The notes under the pieces were generated by a model. The model made no database searches. It had not been told where the DNA came from and saw nothing but the letters and a program-made list of their open reading frames with translations. This document shows, one piece after another, positions 1 to 5,822 of a stretch of DNA of 11,818 nucleotides. The stretch is from CAYFFO01 sp964342485 (GTDB taxonomy: Bacteria > Chloroflexota > Dehalococcoidia > Lucifugimonadales > CAJWER01). The DNA lies in contig CAYFFO010000045.1 in the NCBI GenBank assembly GCA_964342485.1, positions 1 through 11,818 on the forward strand, given 5' to 3'. How positions within the stretch are numbered: position 1 is the first letter of the stretch; each line of letters opens with the position of its first letter. Both the position numbers and the translations under genes were made by a program.

Positions 1-443
1 GCCTCTTCAATACTTTTAGCAAAAGGTCCTTCAGAATAAACATGCTTACCGGCTCGAGCAGCCGCTACAATTGGTAAAGACCTAATAACGGGAGGGGTAA
101 AAACGCAAACAAGTTCAACTTCTTGATCCTTAAGCAAATCGTCATGAGAAGAATAAATCCGAATATTATAATCAGCTGCCTTTTCAGACCATTCTGATTT
201 ACTACTATTTACCTTCTTCTCAATATCTGATCGAGCGTCAGATGCTTGCAGCTTTGCTCTGAAAGCCTCAGACCTATAGGCATATCCCAACATTTCTTTC
301 CTCTTATGTGCAAGTCCTTCGTCCAGATCTGCCACTGCCACAACTTGTGCAATATCAGCTAAGCCGCCATATATATCTGTGTATAAACTTCGTGCAATCC
401 CTCCGCATCCTATAAATCCAACTTTTATACGATTATCCACCAA
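1..443 (-). CDS. Gfo/Idh/MocA family oxidoreductase, N-terminal part (C-terminus beyond the left edge)
   Basis: The 147 complete codons encode an NAD(P)-binding Rossmann domain. It opens with KVGFIGCGGIAR (about residues 7-18), the glycine-rich dinucleotide loop of the Gfo/Idh/MocA family. An acidic residue after beta-2 (AVADLDE, residues 36-42) and LVCVFTPP (111-118) match the usual fold. The motif normally read as EKP is EGP here (138-140, in SEGPFAKS). Between beta-2 and DDLLKDQEVE lie about 60 mostly charged, probably helical residues, clearly more than the roughly 20-25 usual in the family. The start is TTG at 443, with GAGAGG (plus 451-456) seven bases upstream; GTG at 440 is the alternative, and no ATG fits. 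Family members oxidise or reduce sugars, inositols and related compounds; the substrate cannot be told. The catalytic C-terminal domain lies outside the window. Confidence 0.85.
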   Translation of the reverse strand, partial: MVDNRIKVGFIGCGGIARSLYTDIYGGLADIAQVVAVADLDEGLAHKRKEMLGYAYRSEAFRAKLQASDARSDIEKKVNSSKSEWSEKAADYNIRIYSSHDDLLKDQEVELVCVFTPPVIRSLPIVAAARAGKHVYSEGPFAKSIEE

Positions 444-587
444 TTTGAAGCCTCTCAATACAATAAATAACTTGCTAGTTCAAATTCCCAGTACCCCATA
501 ATAAACTCAGATTGTAATCATTTATACATGGGAGGTACAGTTAAATCTTCCTTTTTATCTAGCAGGCATCTTGTTCAAAGGAATGCG

Positions 588-596
588 ATTATATCA
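588..596 (-). promoter_or_regulatory. candidate extended -10 promoter for the Gfo/Idh gene
   Basis: On the minus strand this reads TGATATAAT, a perfect TATAAT preceded by TGn (extended -10). The upstream -35 is poor: CGTACA at plus 612-617 with 18-bp spacing, 3 of 6 matches. It lies in the 208-bp space between purA and the Gfo/Idh gene, about 145 bp from the start codon. AT-rich DNA produces such hexamers by chance, so this is only a candidate. Confidence 0.35.
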
Positions 597-651
597 ACCT
601 CAGAAAATACCTGTACGACATCATTAGTCAATACCAATCTCGCTGCAATTC

Positions 652-1938
652 CTAGACAACTGGCCTCACCATAATAGTCTCGTTACGAAAAGGCCCGGTA
701 GAAATAATGTCGATTGACAATCCAGTTAGCTCCTCAAGCCGTCTCACATAACTTAAAGCACCTTCTGGCAGGTCATTTATGTCAGTAACCCCAAAGGTTG
801 GACTATCCCATCCAGGAAAATCTTCATATATAGGTTTACACCGCTCTAAAATTGCTGCATTCCCAGGGAAGTCCTCTACTCTCTTTCCATCTAGTTCATA
901 TGCAACACATATCTTAATGCTATCAAGTCCATCTAACACATCTAACCTAGTTAGGACCAATGACGTATACCCATTTACTCTCGCACTATATCTAGCCACT
1001 ACAGAATCAAACCAGCCTACCCGTCTAGGCCTACCTGTGGTGGTACCAAATTCTTGGGCTAATTCTCTTATAAACTCACCTGTTTCATCAAATAATTCAG
1101 TGAGAAAAGGACCACTTCCTACTCGAGTGCTGTATGCCTTAAAAACACCAAGGATTGAATTGAAATGCCTAGGTAATAGACCCAATCCAGTGGAAGCTCC
1201 TCCTATAGTAGGGTGTGAGGAAGTTACATAGGGATATGTACCATGATCAAGATCTAACATCATACCTTGAGCACCTTCAAGAAGTACTGTCTTACCAGCT
1301 CCCACCGCATCGTATACAACATGCTCTACAGCACCAATATATTCTTTTAGTTCGCTTGCCCATTTTCCGCATCTTTCAAAAACATCTTCTATAGGAACAG
1401 GGGAACCATCGTATACCTTTTCAATAATCGCATTATGATGATTCATAACTCTGCTTAATCTTGGATACAAAGAATCCAAATCGAAAAGGTCTACTGCACG
1501 AATTCCAATTCTGGCAGCTTTATCTGTATAGGAGGGTCCTATACCTTTACCCGTCGTTCCAATAGCTTGATTTCCACGAGCCTCTTCAGCAAGTTCATCT
1601 AATACTATATGGTATGGCATTACTAAGTGGCATCGATCACTGACCAATAATCTGCCGTCTAAGTCGATACCTCGATCTTTAAGACCATTTATTTCGATCA
1701 GCAAAGCATCGGGGTCCACAACAACACCATTACCAATAACAGCAATACCTTGTGGCCAAAATATACCTGAAGGTATGAGATGGAGCTTGAAAGTACCATC
1801 AGAATTCTTTACAGTATGCCCAGCATTATTCCCTCCAGAAAAACGAGCGACAACATGAGCCTTTTCCGCTAGTACATCAACTATTTTACCTTTCCCTTCA
1901 TCGCCCCACTGTCCACCCAAAACTGCACATACTGGCAT
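652..1938 (-). CDS. purA: adenylosuccinate synthetase
   Basis: This cytosolic enzyme joins IMP and aspartate, using GTP, to form adenylosuccinate, the first committed step from IMP to AMP. The 428 residues match the usual bacterial length. The GTP-binding signature GQWGDEGKGK is at residues 9-18, with the catalytic Asp13 and His41 at the same numbers as in the E. coli enzyme. Also present are TGKGIGPSY (129-137) and the loop TTGRPRRVGWFD (300-311), with arginines 303 and 305 that contact substrate. The protein looks complete and functional. The ATG start at 1938 is supported by AGGTGGTGA three bases upstream. It is transcribed in the same direction as ccmAB, but a 110-bp gap suggests its own promoter. 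No other purine gene is adjacent. Confidence 0.98.
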   Translation of the reverse strand: MPVCAVLGGQWGDEGKGKIVDVLAEKAHVVARFSGGNNAGHTVKNSDGTFKLHLIPSGIFWPQGIAVIGNGVVVDPDALLIEINGLKDRGIDLDGRLLVSDRCHLVMPYHIVLDELAEEARGNQAIGTTGKGIGPSYTDKAARIGIRAVDLFDLDSLYPRLSRVMNHHNAIIEKVYDGSPVPIEDVFERCGKWASELKEYIGAVEHVVYDAVGAGKTVLLEGAQGMMLDLDHGTYPYVTSSHPTIGGASTGLGLLPRHFNSILGVFKAYSTRVGSGPFLTELFDETGEFIRELAQEFGTTTGRPRRVGWFDSVVARYSARVNGYTSLVLTRLDVLDGLDSIKICVAYELDGKRVEDFPGNAAILERCKPIYEDFPGWDSPTFGVTDINDLPEGALSYVRRLEELTGLSIDIISTGPFRNETIMVRPVV

Positions 1939-1941
1939 TAT

Positions 1942-1950
1942 TCACCACCT
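1942..1950 (-). promoter_or_regulatory. ribosome binding site of purA
   Basis: The minus strand reads AGGTGGTGA, then ATA, then the ATG of purA. It fixes the purA start. A similar AGGTGGTG precedes the TTG candidate start of the CcdA-like gene. Confidence 0.7.
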
Positions 1951-2048
1951 AAAGAATGAGTTGAAAACCTCGGCAAGTATAGCAAATGCTGTCTCACAAT
2001 AAAAACATCAAATAACAATTACTGGCCAAAATTATTAAAGTTAATACA

Positions 2049-2723
2049 TTATTCTTCAAAAACATATCGGAATATAAATGAGCACAGAACTATAAAAATT
2101 CCATCGTAAATTACCAAAAACTGAGTCCATTTCATTATTTCATTAACTCTTCCTCCATTCAACACATAATCCGTCATTTCAACTGCAGCTATTAATACAG
2201 GTACTACTACCGGCAAAAATAATACAGCTAAGATAACTTCCCGTGATCGCATGTTAGCGACTAGTGCTGAAAAAACAGTACCTAAAGTAGAGAACCCTAG
2301 TGTGACCAGCACTACTACGATAATCAACTCAGGTTGGTATAGTGATATGTTAAACAAAATACAAAACACAGGGAAAACAATGATTTCCACAATCAACATG
2401 AACAAAAATGTAGAGATCATTTTTCCAAAAAATATTGATTCCCTGGGTACCGGAGCTAATAGCAAACCCTTAACATTGCCATGCTCTCTTTCAGCTGCAA
2501 ATATCTTAGTAAAGCCTAGAATGCCTCCGAACAAAAATGACACCCATAATATACCAGGCCCGACTAACTTTACAGTTTTTGGATTTGGGTCAATAGCAAA
2601 ATTAAATATGAGTACTACCAAAAGAGAAAATACTAAGATAGATACAATAAAATCCTTGCTCCTCATTTCCAATCGAACATCTTTCCAAAAAACAGCCCAC
2701 AATGCTTTAAAGTAGATACTCAT
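2049..2723 (-). CDS. ccmB: heme exporter membrane protein, CcmB-like ABC permease
   Basis: This integral membrane subunit of the CcmAB ABC transporter acts in cytochrome c maturation (System I), where CcmAB drives release of heme-loaded CcmE. The 224 residues are close to the usual CcmB length of about 220. Six hydrophobic spans are visible, at roughly residues 25-43, 53-72, 102-127, 132-155, 163-182 and 201-220. Between spans 2 and 3 is the CcmB hallmark: FGGILG, then AAEREHGNVKGLLLAPVPR (about 76-94), with the EREhGnxxGLLLAPV pattern typical of the family. Its ATG overlaps the ccmA stop by four bases (ATGA), so the two are probably translationally coupled. No ccmC, ccmE or ccmF is adjacent, so the rest of the pathway must lie elsewhere if it exists. 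The family call is firm; the exact role is inferred. Confidence 0.88.
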   Translation of the reverse strand: MSIYFKALWAVFWKDVRLEMRSKDFIVSILVFSLLVVLIFNFAIDPNPKTVKLVGPGILWVSFLFGGILGFTKIFAAEREHGNVKGLLLAPVPRESIFFGKMISTFLFMLIVEIIVFPVFCILFNISLYQPELIIVVVLVTLGFSTLGTVFSALVANMRSREVILAVLFLPVVVPVLIAAVEMTDYVLNGGRVNEIMKWTQFLVIYDGIFIVLCSFIFRYVFEE

Positions 2724-3421
2724 GAGCGATTAAAAATCTCATCATTATTGTTTACATCTCGATTAATAGACTCCTCAATCAAAGAACCGTTTGGGGAAAG
2801 TTTAGCAATACGGTCAGCTATTTTTGTAATCCCCTGCAGACTGTGAGTAGTGATCACTGAAGCTCCTCCTGATGCAGAATGCTTTTTGACAATATCTCCT
2901 AAAATATCAACTGTGGCAGAGTCTAATCCAGCTTCAGGTTCATCCATAAGTAGAATACGCGGTTCGTGTATCAAAGCTCTTGCGATTGAAAAACGCTTCT
3001 TTAATCCATGTGAAAGTGTTGAAATCCTTTCATTAATCCTGTCTTCTAAACCAAGCTGAACTGCAACTGACATAACCTTCCTGTCTATATCAGTGATACC
3101 GTACATTCGGCCGACAAACTGAAGATTCTCATAGCCACTTAAATCATCATAAAGCAAAGTCTCATGTGCAATGAAGCCTATGTTACTTCGTATTTGTTCA
3201 GGGTCTTTTGACACATCCAAGCCCGATACAATTATCGAACCTGAATCTACAGCAGAAAGTGTTGCAATTAGACTAATCAAGGTAGTCTTACCAGATCCGT
3301 TAGATCCGATAACGACTATAGTTTCTCCCCATTTCACACTAAAATTTAGGTTACGGAAAAGTTCTTTCCTGCCAAAAGATTTATTTATCCCGGTAATTTC
3401 TATTGCTAAAGAAGAATTCAT
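2720..3421 (-). CDS. ccmA: heme exporter ATP-binding protein, CcmA-like ABC ATPase
   Basis: This is the cytoplasmic ATPase subunit paired with the CcmB-like permease. The 233 residues form one ABC domain: Walker A GSNGSGKT (39-46), signature LSHGL (136-140), Walker B ILLMDE (156-161), D-loop GLD (165-167) and switch His193 in TTHS. The Q-loop region reads IGFIAHETLLY, with His86 where many ABC ATPases have Gln; the pattern GHQ/GHE is usual in CcmA. The signature departs from LSGGQ in the way CcmA proteins commonly do (LSxGM/L). The generic ABC-2 drug-export alternative is made unlikely by the coupled CcmB partner. The ATG at 3421 has no clear Shine-Dalgarno sequence. The gene diverges from queF across 173 bp. 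Minus-strand hexamers TATACT (plus 3445-3450) and TATAAT (plus 3519-3524) are possible -10 boxes but lack good -35 partners. Confidence 0.87.
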   Translation of the reverse strand: MNSSLAIEITGINKSFGRKELFRNLNFSVKWGETIVVIGSNGSGKTTLISLIATLSAVDSGSIIVSGLDVSKDPEQIRSNIGFIAHETLLYDDLSGYENLQFVGRMYGITDIDRKVMSVAVQLGLEDRINERISTLSHGLKKRFSIARALIHEPRILLMDEPEAGLDSATVDILGDIVKKHSASGGASVITTHSLQGITKIADRIAKLSPNGSLIEESINRDVNNNDEIFNRS

Positions 3422-3594
3422 TAATTTATTTATGTCACGGTTCTAGTATAGTTTGAAAAAAGAATGGTATTGTAATTTATGATTAACATTTTCCTTCTCA
3501 TTTAAACATTGCCAATGTATTATAAACTTGCAATTGTAGCGGATCAGACATTTATCCAATAATTATCCATTTTGTAGTCAGGACTAATTTTCAT

Positions 3595-4032
3595 ATGGCA
3601 AAGATAGAAGACCTTCAAGACAATTATGCAAAGCTCGATAAAACCGTAGAATGTAGTGATGAAAGTAAGATTGACGTCAACTGTTTACTCACTTTCGATT
3701 ACGAATATCCCAATAATGACGCAGAAGTCAAGATTGATACTGACGAATTCACGGCTGTATGTCCATGGACCGGACTACCAGATTTTGGTACGGTCACTAT
3801 AACATACATCCCAAAAACTCAATGTATTGAATTGAAATCTCTAAAATTCTATCTGATGTCTTATAGTGGTGTTGGCATAGTCCAAGAGCATGTCGTAAAC
3901 CGTATACTCAATGATCTGGTCTCCGTATCTAAACCCAAGAAGATGTCAGTAAACGTGGACTACAATATAAGAGGCGGTATTCACACAGCGGTATCCTCCA
4001 ATTATGAAGATACCAACTCAAACCAGACATGA
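3595..4032 (+). CDS. queF: NADPH-dependent 7-cyano-7-deazaguanine (preQ0) reductase, QueF family
   Basis: QueF reduces the nitrile preQ0 to the amine preQ1 on the way to queuosine in tRNA. The 145 residues correspond to the short, single-domain (unimodular) type. The active-site segment AVCPWTGLPDFG carries the thioimide-forming Cys56 and the proton donor Asp63. The QueF motif linked to NADPH binding is ELKSLKFY (79-86). RGGIHTAV (126-133) matches the conserved C-terminal RGG segment. The loop that usually reads SYRNxGxFHE is SYSGVGIVQEH here (89-99): the Arg-Asn pair is Ser-Gly, and the His before the substrate-binding Glu is Gln97, with His99 just after Glu98. Activity is therefore likely but not assured. 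AGGA 11 bases before the ATG is a weak ribosome binding site. The stop overlaps queC by ATGA. I see no preQ1 riboswitch upstream. Confidence 0.9.
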   Translation: MAKIEDLQDNYAKLDKTVECSDESKIDVNCLLTFDYEYPNNDAEVKIDTDEFTAVCPWTGLPDFGTVTITYIPKTQCIELKSLKFYLMSYSGVGIVQEHVVNRILNDLVSVSKPKKMSVNVDYNIRGGIHTAVSSNYEDTNSNQT

Positions 4033-4754
4033 CTAATGTAGCCATATCTCTTTTGTCTGGCGGACTTGATTCAACAATTGTTACTTCATATGCACTCAAG
4101 TATGCTAACGATTTAACGGCTATAACATTTGACTACGGTCAATCCCATGGTAGAGAAATTAACTCCGCCCAAAACATTACTTCTCTTTTAAATGTGAAAC
4201 ACAAATTAATAGAACTGCCATTCTTCAAACAAAGTGCGTGGTATTCAGCTTTGACTAACCCCGATACTTTTCCTATATCTAAATCAACTCAAGATCGGGA
4301 AATTGGTAAAAAAATTCCTCTTACATACGTTCCTCTTAGAAATACTATCTTCTTATCGATAGCTGCTGGATTACTTGAAAGTATTATCCTAAAAAAGATT
4401 GAAATAGGTAAATCTGATATCACTGATATTACTGCTAGTATTTACCTGGGCCCTAATATCGTAGATTTCAGCGGCTATCCAGATTGTAAGCCAGAATTTT
4501 TTTCGCAAATATCCGAAACAATTCGCATGGGAAGCAAATTAGGAACTCAATATGGGATTGAAATCCAAATACAAACTCCTCTGCTCCATATGTCTAAGAG
4601 TGAAATTGTTCGACTTGGTATGGAACTGGAATCACCAATATCCAGCACTTGGAGCTGTTACATTGGAAAAGAACTGCCATGTCATTTATGCGAAAGTTGC
4701 CAATTAAGAGCTCGTGGATTTTCAGAAGCAGGTATAGCAGACCCTTCTCTTTAG
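4029..4754 (+). CDS. queC: 7-cyano-7-deazaguanine (preQ0) synthase QueC
   Basis: QueC is an ATP-dependent amidotransferase-like enzyme that converts 7-carboxy-7-deazaguanine and ammonia into preQ0, the substrate of QueF. The 241 residues are slightly longer than the common 220-235. The PP-loop SGGLDST is at residues 10-16. ITFDYGQSHGREI and VPLRNTIFLSIAA are family-typical, and DFSGYPDCKPEFF matches the QueC substrate region. Four zinc-binding cysteines, Cys210, 218, 221 and 224 (C-x7-C-x2-C-x2-C), are intact. It starts inside the end of queF (ATGA) without its own Shine-Dalgarno sequence, so translation is probably coupled. QueD and QueE, which make the QueC substrate, are not in the window. 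The gene ends 27 bp from the convergent CcdA-like gene, with no clear hairpin between them. Confidence 0.95.
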   Translation: MTNVAISLLSGGLDSTIVTSYALKYANDLTAITFDYGQSHGREINSAQNITSLLNVKHKLIELPFFKQSAWYSALTNPDTFPISKSTQDREIGKKIPLTYVPLRNTIFLSIAAGLLESIILKKIEIGKSDITDITASIYLGPNIVDFSGYPDCKPEFFSQISETIRMGSKLGTQYGIEIQIQTPLLHMSKSEIVRLGMELESPISSTWSCYIGKELPCHLCESCQLRARGFSEAGIADPSL

Positions 4755-4781
4755 GTTCTTTGGTGCAGGTTCATTGATAAT

Positions 4782-5516
4782 TTAAAATAGCTGTTCTGCT
4801 CTTAAAAAAAGAAGCTCACTCCCTTTACCAAACGTCCAATAATGTACGAGATATATCCCAGCAATTATCATCGCAATATTTCCTAAAGGTTCAATAATTG
4901 GGAAAACAGCCCTGACAACCCGCTGTACCAAATGTTTAAAAAACACCACTCCTAATGTAACAGTAACCAATACTGTTCCCATACCCAATCCATATGTGAT
5001 TGAACCTAGCATTGTTTCCAAAATAGTACCTGCGCTAAGGGACTGTCCTGCAACAATCCCAATAGCTGCCAAAAATATTGGTAGCGCACAACTCAATGAA
5101 GCGATTGCATATGCAATACCAAAAAGAAACATCTGCCGAAAACCTGTACCTTCTCCTAAATTAACTCGACTTGCAGCCACAATAAAAAGTTTTCTTTTTG
5201 ACAAAAGTAAATATACACCTACTAAAGTTATAGCAATGCCGACCCCTAAACCGGCAAACGGAAGTAATTTCGATATGACTCGCCCGCCTGCAACAAGAAT
5301 TATCCCTACAAATCCAAAAACAACAACAAAGCCCAGACTTGCTGTAAAGCCTAAAAGTAAAGCAAAAAATGTTGTGCTAATTAATCCTTTTGAGGAACGA
5401 ACAGAATCAAGTTGATATCCAATATAAGCCGGTAACATTGCAGCTCCACATGGGTTGAAAGCGGCTACAAATCCTGCTGTATAAGCGAACACGAGAGGTA
5501 CATCTATGGAAAACAT
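4782..5516 (-). CDS. ccdA: CcdA/DsbD-type cytochrome c biogenesis membrane protein
   Basis: This membrane protein passes reducing equivalents from cytoplasmic thioredoxin to the outside, keeping apocytochrome c cysteines (or other extracytoplasmic thiols) reduced. About six hydrophobic spans are visible. The two redox cysteines, each beside a proline in a membrane segment, are present: AFNPCGAAMLPAYIG near the N-terminus and SLSCALPIFLAAIG about 120 residues later. Length matches the short CcdA type without a fused thioredoxin domain. ATG at 5516 is chosen because GGAG lies seven bases upstream and the protein then begins MFSIDVPL. A TTG at 5531 with AGGTGGTG nine bases upstream would add MWSSR. 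If the TATAAT at plus 5550-5555 is the -10 box, the transcript would start too late to include that second site. Mercury- or copper-associated relatives exist, but nothing here supports them. Confidence 0.88.
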   Translation of the reverse strand: MFSIDVPLVFAYTAGFVAAFNPCGAAMLPAYIGYQLDSVRSSKGLISTTFFALLLGFTASLGFVVVFGFVGIILVAGGRVISKLLPFAGLGVGIAITLVGVYLLLSKRKLFIVAASRVNLGEGTGFRQMFLFGIAYAIASLSCALPIFLAAIGIVAGQSLSAGTILETMLGSITYGLGMGTVLVTVTLGVVFFKHLVQRVVRAVFPIIEPLGNIAMIIAGIYLVHYWTFGKGSELLFLRAEQLF

Positions 5517-5549
5517 TCTGCTGCTCCACAACTAACTAGACACCACCTA

Positions 5550-5555
5550 ATTATA
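5550..5555 (-). promoter_or_regulatory. candidate -10 box of the ccdA-like gene
   Basis: The minus strand reads a perfect TATAAT about 35 bases upstream of the ATG at 5516. No good -35 hexamer is found at 16-18 bp spacing. It matters because it would place the transcript start near 5543 and so favour ATG 5516 over TTG 5531. Confidence 0.3.
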
Positions 5556-5643
5556 TCCTAGACCAAATCGTCGGAGCGAATATCCGTTTCATATGTTTAA
5601 TATATTAGCCTGCAATAAAATCTATTACGATATGGGAAACCCG

Positions 5644-5673
5644 TTGACACTCTATGCTAGCGACTGCTAGACT
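5644..5673 (+). promoter_or_regulatory. possible upstream promoter with a 10-bp-period direct repeat
   Basis: A consensus -35 TTGACA (5644-5649) is followed after 18 bp by TAGACT (5668-5673, 4 of 6 matches to TATAAT). In the same stretch TGCTAG occurs twice, at 5655-5660 and 5665-5670, exactly one helical turn apart. It lies about 150 bp upstream of the reductase start and could be a regulated second promoter or an activator site. Inferred from sequence only. Confidence 0.3.
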
Positions 5674-5719
5674 TTGGCCACCTTAGACACAAAGGCATTC
5701 CTAATCAAATTTTCAGGCT

Positions 5720-5748
5720 TTGAAGGTTATACGGATAGACGCTATAAT
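5720..5748 (+). promoter_or_regulatory. sigma70-type promoter of the nitrite/sulfite reductase
   Basis: TTGAAG (5720-5725, 4 of 6 to TTGACA), a 17-bp spacer and a perfect TATAAT (5743-5748). Predicted start near 5755 gives a 5' leader of about 68 bases before the ATG at 5823. AGAGG at 5809-5813, nine bases before the ATG, is the ribosome binding site. This is the best-formed promoter in the window. Confidence 0.6.
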
Positions 5749-5822
5749 TAATATAGATTAGATTGTTAATTTTAACAGCACTATCTTTAAATACGACAAA
5801 GGGTCAATAGAGGTAAAAGACC

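Noticed and set aside
476..500. GTTCAAATTCCC looks like a tRNA T-loop.
   Set aside because: The flanking five bases do not pair, and no acceptor or anticodon arm can be formed.
528..674. Plus-strand ORF of 48 codons (MGGTVKSS...) between the Gfo/Idh gene and purA.
   Set aside because: No ribosome binding site before the ATG, low-complexity composition, and it ends inside purA on the other strand; a chance ORF.
779..1231. Long plus-strand open frame of 150 codons inside purA.
   Set aside because: Antisense shadow of a highly conserved enzyme; the encoded protein has no domain-like pattern. The same applies to the antisense frames in the ccmAB, ccdA, reductase and TPP genes.
3004..3020. ABC signature LSHGL instead of LSGGQ suggested a degenerate ATPase.
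   Set aside because: CcmA proteins commonly carry LSxGM/L-type signatures; Walker A, Walker B and the switch His are intact.
3435..3460. CACGGTTCTAGTATAG upstream of queF resembles part of a preQ1-I riboswitch (GGTTCTAGCTA core).
   Set aside because: The following CCC element and the A-rich tail with its pairing partner are absent, and the site is about 140 bp from queF, next to the ccmA start. No pseudoknot can be drawn.
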